DNA of 39,709 bases from Deltaproteobacteria bacterium RIFOXYD12_FULL_55_16 (GTDB lineage: Bacteria > Desulfobacterota > Desulfobulbia > Desulfobulbales > Desulfurivibrionaceae). Where the stretch lies: contig MGTC01000024.1 of assembly GCA_001799255.1 (NCBI GenBank), forward strand, positions 1-39,709, written 5' to 3'. The notes beneath the pieces were generated by a model, which worked only from the letters and a program-made list of their open reading frames with translations, had not been told where the DNA came from and ran no database searches. Positions 24,234 to 32,437 of the stretch are shown here, piece by piece. Numbering within the stretch: the first letter of the stretch is position 1; each line of letters starts with the position of its first letter. The position numbers were made by a program, and so were the translations under genes.

Positions 24234-25811
24234 TCAATCTACACTCTGCATTTTTAATTCTTCACTGTACTCAAGCAGGCTGGCGCTTTCCATCTCTGCC
24301 GGAACAGGCAGACCCATCAGCGCAAGAATAGTTGGCGCAATATTGGTCAGGGTGCCGCCATCTCGCAGACCAAGCCCTGGCGGGGCGCCGACCATGACCA
24401 GAGGCACCGGATTGGTAGAGTGCGCCGTAACCGGGCCGCCCGTTTTTTTATTGATCACGACCTCGGCATTACCATGATCCGCGGTGATGAGTACCACCCC
24501 GCCAATCTCGGTGAAACGCTCGACCACGCGGCCAATACACCGATCCACAGTTTCAACCGCGCTGATGGCCGCAGCCATGATCCCGCTATGCCCCACCATA
24601 TCGCAGTTAGCGAAGTTGAGTACCACCAAGCTGTAGGGATTGCCCTCCAGTCGGCGCAGCAGTTCCTCAGTGACCGCTGTCGCGCTCATCTCCGGTTGTA
24701 GGTCGTAAGTGGCTACCTCACGGGGGGATGGGAGCAAGGCCCTGTCTTCCAGAGGATATGGGGCTTCGCGACCGCCATTGAAAAAATAGGTGACATGGGC
24801 GTATTTTTCCGTCTCGGCGATACGCAGTTGCCGCAAGCCATGGCTGCTGACCTCTTCCCCCAGAATATGTGTAAAGGAAACCGGCGGAAAGGCAACGGGC
24901 AAAGCAAAATCTTTTTCATATTCAGTAAAGGTGAGGCAATCTGCCAGCTGGGGACGATGCGGCACAGAGAAACCAGTAAATTCCCGGTCGATAAATACCT
25001 GGGTCATCTGCCTGACCCGATCGGCCCGAAAGTTGAACAAAATCACCGAATCCCCATCGTTGATGGTGGCTACCGGCTGGCCGTTGTTCATGATAACCGT
25101 GGGCTTGATGAACTCATCGTTTTCGCCACGCTCATAGGCCGCAGCCACTGCCGCGCTGGCGCTGGTGGCCGTATGTTGGCCTAAACCATCCACCATGGCC
25201 TGCCAGGCCAGGGAAACTCGATCCCAACGATTATCACGATCCATGGCATAATAGCGGCCACAGACCGAGGCGACCTGGCCCACGCCAATTCGGGCCATGG
25301 CCTGGTCAAGCTCAGCCAGGTATCCAGCCCCGCTGCGAGGCGGGGTATCACGGCCATCCATGAAGGCATGGAGATAGACCTTGGCAAGACCTATCTTTTT
25401 TGCCATCTCCAGCAAGGCGACCAGATGACGAATATGGCTGTGCACCCCGCCATCAGAAACCAGGCCAAGAAGATGCACCGCTGTCCCCTGCCCTGCGGCA
25501 CGGGCAAAAATTCCGGTCAGCGCCTCATTTTTAAAAAAATCTCCGGTTTCAATGGCCAGGTTGATCCGGGTGAAATCCTGGTAGACAATGCGACCGGCGC
25601 CGATATTGAGATGCCCCACCTCGGAATTGCCCATCTGCCCTTCCGGGAGGCCTACTGCGCCATTGTGGGCAACCAGGGTCGTGGCGGGCTGGCTGGCCTG
25701 CCAGCGGTCCATGTTGGGCGTGCGGGCAAGATGGATCGCGTTGCCCTCCCATGGCTCCCCAATCCCCCAGCCATCGAGGATGGCCAGCAATACCGGCGTG
25801 ATCTTCTGCAT
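24234..25811 (-). CDS. gpmI: 2,3-bisphosphoglycerate-independent phosphoglycerate mutase
   Basis: The start is ATG 25811 (525 residues), with GGAG upstream; the frame is open to 25886 but that extension is not family-like. An alkaline-phosphatase-superfamily enzyme that interconverts 3- and 2-phosphoglycerate. LAILDGWGIG (metal Asp13) is followed by MGNSEVGHLNIGAGR with catalytic Ser63, GVHSHIRHLVALL, FMDGRDTPP, SVCGRYYAMDRDNRWDR, NFANCDMVGHSG and ITADHGNAE. It functions in glycolysis/gluconeogenesis just before enolase; eno lies 9 kb away. It follows rsfS by 23 bases. Confidence 0.97.
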   Translation of the reverse strand: MQKITPVLLAILDGWGIGEPWEGNAIHLARTPNMDRWQASQPATTLVAHNGAVGLPEGQMGNSEVGHLNIGAGRIVYQDFTRINLAIETGDFFKNEALTGIFARAAGQGTAVHLLGLVSDGGVHSHIRHLVALLEMAKKIGLAKVYLHAFMDGRDTPPRSGAGYLAELDQAMARIGVGQVASVCGRYYAMDRDNRWDRVSLAWQAMVDGLGQHTATSASAAVAAAYERGENDEFIKPTVIMNNGQPVATINDGDSVILFNFRADRVRQMTQVFIDREFTGFSVPHRPQLADCLTFTEYEKDFALPVAFPPVSFTHILGEEVSSHGLRQLRIAETEKYAHVTYFFNGGREAPYPLEDRALLPSPREVATYDLQPEMSATAVTEELLRRLEGNPYSLVVLNFANCDMVGHSGIMAAAISAVETVDRCIGRVVERFTEIGGVVLITADHGNAEVVINKKTGGPVTAHSTNPVPLVMVGAPPGLGLRDGGTLTNIAPTILALMGLPVPAEMESASLLEYSEELKMQSVD

Positions 25812-25834
25812 CGTTTCTCCAGAGACTTCAGGGC

Positions 25835-26224
25835 TCAGACGACTGCTGCTTCCGGAGCGATCTCCACTCGGGGGGCGTCGTGCCACAGGCCTTCAATGTT
25901 GTAAAAGCTGCGGTCTTCGCTGTAAAAGATATGCACGATCACATCGTTATAATCGAGCAGAACCCAATGCCCCTCGTTGAGACCCTCGGTGTTGCCATCC
26001 TTGACATTTTTATGCCGCAGAGCCTCATCCACCGCCTGGGCCAGGCCTTGCACATGCCTGGTGGAACGCCCGGTCATGATCACAAAAAAATCGGCAATAG
26101 AAGACAGGCCCCGCACATCAAGAACGACCAGGTCCTCCGCTTTTTTCTCCAGGGCGGCCAGGGCGGCAAACCGGGCCAGCTCCAGACTTGACGCATCCTG
26201 AAAATCCTTATGGACCTTTTTCAT
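25835..26224 (-). CDS. rsfS: Ribosomal silencing factor RsfS
   Basis: The start at ATG 26224 has an AAGGAG site five bases upstream and gives 129 residues; the open frame continues to 26269 but without such a site. It shows the RsfS/Iojap core: KAEDLVVLDVRGLSSIADFFVIMTGRSTRHVQGLAQAVDEAL and EGHWVLLDYNDVIVHIFYSEDRSFYNIEGLW. It binds ribosomal protein uL14 and blocks subunit joining under starvation. Its leader holds a hairpin and a candidate promoter. The gene neighbour rlmH is a common partner in bacteria. Confidence 0.95.
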   Translation of the reverse strand: MKKVHKDFQDASSLELARFAALAALEKKAEDLVVLDVRGLSSIADFFVIMTGRSTRHVQGLAQAVDEALRHKNVKDGNTEGLNEGHWVLLDYNDVIVHIFYSEDRSFYNIEGLWHDAPRVEIAPEAAVV

Positions 26225-26247
26225 TATGACTCCTTGTTGGGGTAAAA

Positions 26248-26274
26248 CCCTTTTGTCCGCCATGAACAAAAGGG
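26248..26274 (-). other. Leader hairpin of rsfS mRNA
   Basis: CCCTTTTGT pairs perfectly with ACAAAAGGG over 9 bp (26274-26266 with 26256-26248, minus strand) around a 9-base loop. TTTT follows at once, which gives it a terminator or attenuator look. It lies between the candidate -10 box and the rsfS ribosome site. Confidence 0.55.
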
Positions 26275-26280
26275 AGCACT

Positions 26281-26310
26281 ATCATAATCTGACAACGGGC
26301 AATCTGGCAA
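26281..26310 (-). promoter_or_regulatory. Candidate promoter of rsfS-gpmI-thrC
   Basis: On the minus strand, TTGCCA (26310-26305) and TATGAT (26286-26281) are spaced by 18 bases. They lie in the 151-base gap between rlmH and rsfS. Confidence 0.42.
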
Positions 26311-26375
26311 CCGGATAGTTCCGCAGGCGCAGCCAGTAAAACGGCGCTGCTGAAGCAGAAGAGATATAAAAATGC

Positions 26376-26855
26376 TTACTTATGATACCCGGTTCCAGCC
26401 TTGATGGAAAACGCCCGGTACAACTGTTCCAGCGCCAGCAGGCGGGCCATCTCGTGGGTAAAAGTCATCCGTGAGAGCGACAAGACATAATCCGCCTTCT
26501 GGATAAGCTCCGCCGCAAGCCCGGTTGGGCCGCCGATCAGAAAGACCAGCTCCCGAACCCCCTGATCCTCCCAGCGGCTTACCAGCTCAGCCAGTTCTTC
26601 CGAGCTGAGCTGCTGACCTGCCGGAGCAAGGGCGATCAGCCTGACTGCCCCGCCTGAATGCGGCACACTGCCAAGAAGTATCTGCCCCTCCTCCTGCTGC
26701 AACCGCGCCTGATCTTCCCTAGCCACATTCTTCTTTTCTTTGAGCACCGGCAGGTCAAGCTGGACAAAACGCCTGAGCCGCCCGGCAAAATCATCAATCC
26801 CGGCGGCAAGGTACTGCTCCTTGGTTTTGCCCAAAAGCGGAAGAATGATCCTCAC
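26376..26855 (-). CDS. rlmH: 23S rRNA (pseudouridine1915-N3)-methyltransferase RlmH
   Basis: A 159-residue SPOUT methyltransferase. It has the C-terminal knot motifs ELVFLIGGPTGLAAELI and LSLSRMTFTHEMARLLALEQLYRAFSIKAGTGYHK; the ending (YRAxxIxxGxxYHK) is diagnostic. RlmH methylates pseudouridine 1915 in helix 69 of assembled 70S ribosomes using SAM. It starts 10 bases after the CxxCxxCC protein gene and precedes rsfS, so both ribosome-acting genes are together. Confidence 0.96.
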   Translation of the reverse strand: MRIILPLLGKTKEQYLAAGIDDFAGRLRRFVQLDLPVLKEKKNVAREDQARLQQEEGQILLGSVPHSGGAVRLIALAPAGQQLSSEELAELVSRWEDQGVRELVFLIGGPTGLAAELIQKADYVLSLSRMTFTHEMARLLALEQLYRAFSIKAGTGYHK

Positions 26856-26865
26856 CGCCTTTTTC

Positions 26866-27267
26866 CTATTTGCCTGGCTGCGATTTAAGAATCAGCGCGA
26901 GCCGGGCGCGGAATTCCGCATAACCCATCTCCCCTTTAATCCCAGGGCAGGATTGCCTTATGGTCTCAAAATTGTCCTGACTGTCAAGCATGCTCGGATG
27001 CAGGGGCCATTGACTGCAACGCCAGGGCTTGCCGGAATGCACCGTGCATCCTTCGTTATAAAAAATGCAGTGACCGTCCACGGTTTTCATCTGCACCACC
27101 TTGCCGGCAAGGCGCAGATATTTATCCTGCACCTCGGCCAGGGGCAGATGCAGATAGGCGACCAGCCGCGCAACATCCTCGGGGTTCAAAGAAACCGTGG
27201 TTTCCCCCTGACAGCAATGGCCACATTGACGACACTGAAATATTTCCTGTTCCCCAGACATCTTCAC
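26866..27267 (-). CDS. YkgJ-type CxxCxxCC cysteine cluster protein
   Basis: A 133-residue protein with the cluster FQCRQCGHCCQGE near the N-terminus, then CIFYNEGCTVHSGKPWRCSQWPLHP and SCPGI. Eight or so conserved cysteines suggest a bound Zn2+ or Fe-S centre. The family (CxxCxxCC domain) is widespread and its function is not established. It lies 56 bases after der and 10 bases before rlmH in the same direction. Confidence 0.87.
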   Translation of the reverse strand: MKMSGEQEIFQCRQCGHCCQGETTVSLNPEDVARLVAYLHLPLAEVQDKYLRLAGKVVQMKTVDGHCIFYNEGCTVHSGKPWRCSQWPLHPSMLDSQDNFETIRQSCPGIKGEMGYAEFRARLALILKSQPGK

Positions 27268-27323
27268 CTCACCTGTCCTTGCCTTGTTTTCACGACGCTA
27301 TTAGTAACAGACTGCCTGATGCC

Positions 27324-28676
27324 TTACCCGTGATCATTGCCATATTCTTTGCGTTGCCGTTCCTTGAGAATAATCTTGATGGGGATGGAATCAAGCTTGA
27401 GCCCAGCCCGGAACTGGTTCAGCAGGTAACGAAGATAGGAAAAATGCACCCCCTTGGGATAGTTGGTAAAGATGATAAAGGTGGGGGGCTTTGAGGAAAT
27501 CTGGGTCGTATAGTAGAACTTGAGGCGGCGTCCCTGGTGCATGGTCGGATTATGGCTTTCCAAGGCGGCCTGCAAGATTCGGTTGAGCTTGCCGGTTGAA
27601 AAGGTGCCGCAATACTGCTTGTAAATCTTTACCACCGTGGGCAGCAACTGATTGACCCCGGCCCCGGTAAGGGCGGAAATTTTGAGCACCGGGGCATATT
27701 CGACAAAACTCGTGGCCCGGGCAATCTCCTCCAGCAACTGTTTCTGCCGCTTCGCCTCCCCATGCAGCAGATCCCATTTGTTCACCAGGATCAGACAGGC
27801 CCGGCCCCGTTCAAAGGCATAGCCCAGCACCTTGGTGTCCTGTTCGGTGATTCCCTCCCCGGCGTCGATCAGGATCAGCACCAGATCGCAGCGTTCCAGA
27901 GCGCCCAGGGCCTGAAGCACGCTGAATTTCTCCAGTTTCTCCTGCACCTTGCCCTTGCGTCTGATCCCCGCCGTATCGATGAGCAGAAACGGCTGTTTGC
28001 CAACCGTGAGCAGGGTGTCCACCGAATCCCTGGTGGTGCCGGGGATATCCGAGACCACCATGCGTTCTTCGCCCAGCAGCCGGTTAATCAGGGAAGACTT
28101 GCCCACATTGGGCCGTCCCAGGCAGGCCAGACTGATGGTCTCCGGCGGGATGTCGGTGGATTCGGGAAAAACCGGCAGGGTTTCAAGCAGGGTCTCAAAA
28201 AACACTTTGACCCCATAGCCGTGCGCGGCGGAAACCGGCCAGAGCCTGTCCACCCCCAGTTCGTAAAATTGGGGGAGCAGCTTTTGCTCAAGCTCCGGGC
28301 TGTCCACCTTGTTGACCAGGAAATGCACCGGTTTTTTCGACCGCCGCAGATAATCGGCCACCTCAAAATCTTCCGGCAGAACCCCCTCCTTGCAGTCCAG
28401 CAAGAAAAGAATCACGTCCGCCTCCCGCATGGCCTGCATGGTCTGCTCGCGGATCAGGCCGGCCATCATTTCCCGCCCGTCTCCCTCGATACCTCCAGTG
28501 TCAACCAGGATAAAAACCCGCTCCTCAATAGTCACCTGTTCATAATGACGGTCGCGGGTTACACCAGGAGTAGGATCGACAATGGCTTTACGATGCTTGG
28601 CAAAACGGTTAAAAAGGCTCGATTTGCCGACATTGGGGCGGCCAACCAGAGCAACGATGGGGTATCGGGTCTGCAT
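27324..28676 (-). CDS. der: Ribosome biogenesis GTPase Der (EngA)
   Basis: A 450-residue tandem GTPase for 50S assembly. Two complete G domains are seen: the first with VGRPNVGKSSLFNR (about 11-24), DTGGIEG and VNKVD; the second with LGRPNVGKSSLINR (about 186-199), DTAGIRRKGKV and VNKWDLL. The C-terminal KH-like domain follows, ending KKYYTTQ-like LKFYYTTQISSKPPTFIIFTN and a basic tail (KERQRKEYGNDHG). The ATG overlaps the stop of the upstream kinase gene as TAATG (28678-28674). Confidence 0.97.
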   Translation of the reverse strand: MQTRYPIVALVGRPNVGKSSLFNRFAKHRKAIVDPTPGVTRDRHYEQVTIEERVFILVDTGGIEGDGREMMAGLIREQTMQAMREADVILFLLDCKEGVLPEDFEVADYLRRSKKPVHFLVNKVDSPELEQKLLPQFYELGVDRLWPVSAAHGYGVKVFFETLLETLPVFPESTDIPPETISLACLGRPNVGKSSLINRLLGEERMVVSDIPGTTRDSVDTLLTVGKQPFLLIDTAGIRRKGKVQEKLEKFSVLQALGALERCDLVLILIDAGEGITEQDTKVLGYAFERGRACLILVNKWDLLHGEAKRQKQLLEEIARATSFVEYAPVLKISALTGAGVNQLLPTVVKIYKQYCGTFSTGKLNRILQAALESHNPTMHQGRRLKFYYTTQISSKPPTFIIFTNYPKGVHFSYLRYLLNQFRAGLKLDSIPIKIILKERQRKEYGNDHG

Positions 28677-29716
28677 TATTGTTTATTTTCCCTAATAAGA
28701 TTGAGGGCCTGTTCCACCACCGCACGCAGGCAGGGAAAATCCCGCCCCTGCGGCTCAGCCAGGTGTTCGTGCAGGGTGGCGGCTGCGGGGTTGATGAACT
28801 GCCGAAAAAACGGTTTTCCCCTGTTTTTAGCAAGAAAGGCAAAGGCCCCCAGAATCTGCAGGTTACGCTGCAGAGCCAGGTAGTAATATCCCTCAATGAA
28901 TCGCCCCCGGTCAAGGGGAAGGTGAGAGGCAAGGGCATCCAGGTAACAGCCGAAGAGGACTTGTTGCCGTTCTTGGGCTAACCCGGCATAGGGATCGAGA
29001 AGCAGAGAGGCGAGATCATACCCTAATGGCCCCAATCTGGCACCCTGAAAATCAATAATTCTGATTTTTCCCTCACATACCATGAGGTTGCGCGACTGAA
29101 AATCACGGTGCAGGATGAAACAGGCCGGTTCCTCCATAGCCCGCTCCGCTAAAAAGACAAACTCCCGGCCAAGCCCCTGGGGTAAGGCGTTCATCCCCAG
29201 AAAATCCTCGCACAGGGCCTTCTGGAAATAGCCTGACTCCCTGGTCAGCATGAGCGCGCGGTCATAGCGGGGAGTATCCCAGCACCACTTAGGCTGAAAA
29301 CCATGGCGCGCCTCAGTCTGCAAATGAACCAGGGCAGCCAGGGCCTGCCGGTAGCAAGCGGCCACCTCCGGCGCTTCTGTACCCTGCCTGAGAACCAGAT
29401 CATGGAGTTTGCTGTCGCCAAGATCCTCAAAAAGTATAAGCCCGCACTCCTCGGCAAAGCCGCAGATCCGTGGCACCGCCACCCCAGACTCAAAAAAATG
29501 ACAACCTATCGCATGTGCGGCCCGGGCCTCGGCCAGGCCCTGAGGCTGGCTGGTGCCCGGCAAAACGGCAAGCTGGGAACCTTCGCCCACGGCAAGCCGG
29601 TAAAACTGCCGGTCGGAGCCGTCCCCGGACATCTTCTCCACCACCTGAATCTCCGGGGAAACACCCTGGGCGGCCAGCAGCTTGGCCAGGGCCTGCTTTT
29701 GCTGATCGGTAAACAC
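28676..29716 (-). CDS. amgK: AmgK-like aminosugar kinase (APH family)
   Basis: The start is taken as GTG 29716, one base after the stop of the nucleotidyltransferase gene; a longer open frame to 29791 lies inside that gene. The product is 346 residues of the aminoglycoside phosphotransferase fold: GDGSDRQFYRL (nucleotide-binding strand), LILFEDLGD, the catalytic loop FILHRDFQSRNLMV (Asp205, Asn210) and IIDFQGARLGPLGYDLASLLLDPY (metal Asp222). It fits AmgK, which phosphorylates N-acetylmuramate and N-acetylglucosamine at C1 in peptidoglycan recycling. The preceding MurU-like gene would use its product. The order nucleotidyltransferase-kinase and tight coupling support the call; some APH-fold kinases of other sugars are possible. 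Confidence 0.82.
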   Translation of the reverse strand: MFTDQQKQALAKLLAAQGVSPEIQVVEKMSGDGSDRQFYRLAVGEGSQLAVLPGTSQPQGLAEARAAHAIGCHFFESGVAVPRICGFAEECGLILFEDLGDSKLHDLVLRQGTEAPEVAACYRQALAALVHLQTEARHGFQPKWCWDTPRYDRALMLTRESGYFQKALCEDFLGMNALPQGLGREFVFLAERAMEEPACFILHRDFQSRNLMVCEGKIRIIDFQGARLGPLGYDLASLLLDPYAGLAQERQQVLFGCYLDALASHLPLDRGRFIEGYYYLALQRNLQILGAFAFLAKNRGKPFFRQFINPAAATLHEHLAEPQGRDFPCLRAVVEQALNLIRENKQ

Positions 29717-29717
29717 C

Positions 29718-30617
29718 TCATTCCCCCCCGATGATGATACTGTCGGCCACCACACTGCCGGGGGCAACCCTGGCCCCATCCCAGACCACAACCCTGGTCA
29801 GGCTGGCCCCCGCGCCAATTATCGCGCCGCTCCCGACAGCCACCCAATCCTGCAAGGAAACCCCGGCCCCAAGCAGCGCCTCTTTTTCGAGATAGAAAGG
29901 ACTGACCACTGGCGCAGAAAAAAATCCCGGCAGCCGTCCTTTCAGGAGGATATCCTCATGCAGTTGCAAATAATCCGCCGGTGTACCCATGTCGGTCCAG
30001 AAATGGCCTGAAACAACCAGGGCCCGGATAGCGCCCCCGCTTTTAAGCAAGGCCTCATAGCAGTCAATGAGGTTATAAAAAATGCCCTCTGGAATCAGGG
30101 AGAGAACCGCCGGATTGACAACCTGCACCCCGGTGAAGGCCAGCAGGCGCTCACCCTCCTCCGCCGCTCCAGAAAAACCCACAATCCTGCCCTCGCTGTC
30201 CACCCGCACCTTGTTGAAACGCGGGCAGTCGTGCAGCACCATGGTCACCTCCGCGCCAGAGGCGCGATGGCTCCCATAGACGGCGGCCAGATCAAGGTCG
30301 TGGACAATATCACCGTTGACCGCCAGAAAAGGGGCTTCGCCAAAATGGCCTTGCGCCAGACGCAGGCCGCCACCGGTGCCAAGCTCCAGCTCTTCCATCT
30401 GAACCTGAATGCCGTCCTGACCATGAAGCATGGCCTTGATCTGCTCTCGAAGATGATGGGCGTTGACCACAACCTCCTCGACCCCGCTTTGACGGAGCTG
30501 GGCCAGGGTATGCGTCAAAAGGGGAACCCCAAGCACTGGAAACAACGGCTTGGGGCGTTTAAGAGAATAAGGCCTTAGGCGGGTTCCAAGGCCTGCGGCC
30601 AGAACCATGGCTTTCAT
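29718..30617 (-). CDS. murU: MurU-like sugar-1-phosphate nucleotidyltransferase with C-terminal hexapeptide tail
   Basis: The start is ATG 30617 (299 residues), with AGGA upstream; the frame continues into the heptamer repeat to 30698, which is not coding-like. The N-terminal nucleotidyltransferase has MKAMVLAAGLGTRLRPYSLKRPKPLFPVLG, LELGTGGGLRLAQ and FLAVNGDIVHDLDL. The C-terminus carries left-handed beta-helix-type repeats (LGAGVSLQDWVAVGSGAIIGAGASLTRVVVWDGARVAPGSVVADSIIIGG), which classical MurU (about 220-230 residues) lacks. With the adjacent AmgK-like kinase the best fit is UDP-MurNAc formation from MurNAc-1-phosphate in peptidoglycan recycling. A GDP-mannose or other NDP-sugar pyrophosphorylase is the alternative; the tail makes this a real possibility. 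Confidence 0.75.
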   Translation of the reverse strand: MKAMVLAAGLGTRLRPYSLKRPKPLFPVLGVPLLTHTLAQLRQSGVEEVVVNAHHLREQIKAMLHGQDGIQVQMEELELGTGGGLRLAQGHFGEAPFLAVNGDIVHDLDLAAVYGSHRASGAEVTMVLHDCPRFNKVRVDSEGRIVGFSGAAEEGERLLAFTGVQVVNPAVLSLIPEGIFYNLIDCYEALLKSGGAIRALVVSGHFWTDMGTPADYLQLHEDILLKGRLPGFFSAPVVSPFYLEKEALLGAGVSLQDWVAVGSGAIIGAGASLTRVVVWDGARVAPGSVVADSIIIGGE

Positions 30618-30629
30618 AAGATGTATCCT

Positions 30630-30703
30630 GAGTTCCGAGTTCTGAGTTCCGAGTGCTGAGTGCTGAGTGCTGAGTACTCGGCACTCAGCACTCAGCACTC
30701 AGC
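30630..30703. repeat. Heptamer repeat array with inverted halves
   Basis: Seven direct 7-base units (GAGTTCC, GAGTTCT, GAGTTCC, three GAGTGCT, GAGTACT) are followed by three and a half units of the complement (GCACTCA-type) to 30703. The array can fold back on itself. It forms the murU leader and supplies the lpxI stop codon (30699-30701). Confidence 0.9.
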
Positions 30704-31538
30704 TTAACGACAAGGTTCCGTCCGCCAGCTCCTCCACCCCGACCACGACAATCCCGGCCCGGTTCGCCGCTTCGAACACGGCCTCGTGGTCAAAGAGCAG
30801 GGCCTGGCCGGTTTCCACCGCCAGGACAGCGGCCTTGACTTCAGCCATGCTCTCGATGGTCTTGATGCCGATGGCCGGCAGATCGAAACGAAAATCCTGC
30901 CTGGGCTTTTTCACCTTGACGACCACCGCCTGCTCTTTTCCCAGAGCGCCGCCCCGGGTGATGGCGGCGTCCGTGCCTTCAATGGCCTCCACCGCCAGCA
31001 CAGTCCGGTTCCTGACCACCACGCACTGCCCGATATCAAGAGCGCCGATGGCCCTGGCAATCGGCCAGCCAAAACAGATATCTTCCCGCTGTTCAGCCGA
31101 GAGCTTTTTCTTGGTGAGAACCCCTTTGGGAAAAAGCAGCTCCTTAAGGTAGAGAGTGGATTCCAGCACCCGAATGCCTTCTTTTTCCAGGGCCTCGGCC
31201 ACCGCCCGCAAAATCGCGTCGTCCTGCCGGACGTCTATTTTGTTCCACAAACTCAGGCCCTTGAAATCAGGCCAGACATCCTTGAAAATCCTGGTTTTGG
31301 TAATGGCGCCCAGAAACACAGCCTCCACAACCCCATGTTCCCGGAAAAAACTGATGATCCGGCCAAGCTGGCCGAGCTTTACCCAGCAAAACCGATCGGC
31401 GATGCCTTCAAGCTCAGGCCAGGACTCCCCCTGGTGCGCGACAATCACCACCTCACGCCCAGCTTTCCTGGCCGCCTCGGCAAAGAGTTTCGGGAACTGA
31501 CCGCCGCCGGCAATAATCCCGATTCTATTCTTCGTCAT
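30699..31538 (-). CDS. lpxI: UDP-2,3-diacylglucosamine diphosphatase LpxI
   Basis: The start is ATG 31538 (279 residues); it overlaps the end of lpxA by 14 bases. LpxI (former DUF1009) hydrolyses UDP-2,3-diacylglucosamine to lipid X in lipid A synthesis, replacing LpxH. Seen motifs: MTKNRIGIIAGGGQFPKLFAEAARKAG at the N-terminus, AITKTRIFKDVWPD, and the C-terminal catalytic domain with TDAAITRGGALGKEQAVVVKVKKPRQDFRFDLPAIGIKTIE. The last residues (TLSLS) and the stop are encoded at the edge of the heptamer repeat, so the repeat may have altered the original end. lpxB, often next in such operons, is missing. Confidence 0.93.
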   Translation of the reverse strand: MTKNRIGIIAGGGQFPKLFAEAARKAGREVVIVAHQGESWPELEGIADRFCWVKLGQLGRIISFFREHGVVEAVFLGAITKTRIFKDVWPDFKGLSLWNKIDVRQDDAILRAVAEALEKEGIRVLESTLYLKELLFPKGVLTKKKLSAEQREDICFGWPIARAIGALDIGQCVVVRNRTVLAVEAIEGTDAAITRGGALGKEQAVVVKVKKPRQDFRFDLPAIGIKTIESMAEVKAAVLAVETGQALLFDHEAVFEAANRAGIVVVGVEELADGTLSLS

Positions 31539-32328
31539 CACCGGCCATGCGTACCGCCCCACGTTTCGAGGTGGCAAAGAAATTCACCAGCCTGGCTACC
31601 GGCTCACAATCCGGGAACTCTGCTATGGTCTTGGCAAGAGCATCCTGCAGGAGCAAGTCCGGGCTGCGAAAAATAATCTTGTAAGCCTGCCCCAGTTTCT
31701 TGATCTCCTCTGCGGTAAAGCCAGAGCGTCGCAGGCCAATCCGGTTGATGCCGGTAACCCGCATCTGGTTGCGCACCCCGGCCATGATCACATAGGGCGG
31801 CACATCCTTGCTCAAGCCAGACATCCCGCCGATATAGGCATACTCGCCGATCCGGACAAACTGATGTACGGCGGTGAGACCGCCGATGATCACCCGGTCG
31901 CCGATCTCGACATGCCCGCCCAGGGTGGCGGCGTTGGCCATGATAACCTGATTCCCGACCACGCAGTCATGCGCGATATGGGTGTAGGCCATCAACAGAT
32001 TGCCGCTGCCCACCGTGGTCACCCCATGGCCGCCAGGGGTTCCGCGATGGATGGAAGCATACTCCCGAATCTGATTATCATCGCCGATAACCAGCAGGGT
32101 TGGCTCATTGTTGTATTTCAAGTCCTGGGGCGGGCCGCCGATATTGGTGAAGGAACCAATGGTGTTGCGGGCGCCGATGGTGGTCAGGCCGGTGATCACG
32201 GCATGGGGGCAGACCACGCAATCGGGGCCGATCACCACTCCTTTCTCGATAACGGCATAGGGGCCAACCGTGGTAGAGGGATCAACCTTCGCCCCGGGAT
32301 CAATAACTGCGGTAGGATGTATGTTCAT
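31525..32328 (-). CDS. lpxA: UDP-N-acetylglucosamine acyltransferase
   Basis: A 267-residue left-handed beta-helix acyltransferase for the first step of lipid A synthesis. The hexapeptide repeats start IHPTAVIDPGAKVDPSTTVGPYAVIEKGVVIGPDCVV. The catalytic His lies in AYTHIAHDCVVGNQVIMANAATLGGHVEIGD, and HQFVRIGEYAYIGGMSGLSKDVPPY is the LpxA substrate region. The C-terminal helical domain (GFTAEEIKKLGQAYKIIFR) is present. Length matches E. coli LpxA (262). It lies between fabZ and lpxI in the usual order. Confidence 0.97.
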   Translation of the reverse strand: MNIHPTAVIDPGAKVDPSTTVGPYAVIEKGVVIGPDCVVCPHAVITGLTTIGARNTIGSFTNIGGPPQDLKYNNEPTLLVIGDDNQIREYASIHRGTPGGHGVTTVGSGNLLMAYTHIAHDCVVGNQVIMANAATLGGHVEIGDRVIIGGLTAVHQFVRIGEYAYIGGMSGLSKDVPPYVIMAGVRNQMRVTGINRIGLRRSGFTAEEIKKLGQAYKIIFRSPDLLLQDALAKTIAEFPDCEPVARLVNFFATSKRGAVRMAGDDEE

Positions 32329-32437
32329 TGCGCCTTCGCTTGGCTTTGGTTAGGTGGTTTTTATCCAATTCCGGCATTAAGCTGGATAGTTACAGGTGGT
32401 GCAACAAAACAGGGGCTGGAGATTTCTGGCAAAAGAC

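Noticed and set aside
30618-30698. N-terminal extension of the MurU-like protein through the heptamer repeat
   Set aside because: The extension would be encoded by the repeat array itself, and the conserved protein begins exactly at MKAMVLAAG.
32362-32388. TATCCA/TGGATA stem in the fabZ-lpxA spacer as a further repeat copy
   Set aside because: Only 6 bp pair, and similarity to the stem at 39412-39431 is limited to a few bases.
22803-32396. The shared 13-mer GGATAGTTACAGG at 22804 and 32384
   Set aside because: Several chance 13-base matches are expected in a 40-kb window. One copy includes the thrC stop codon, and the flanks do not match.
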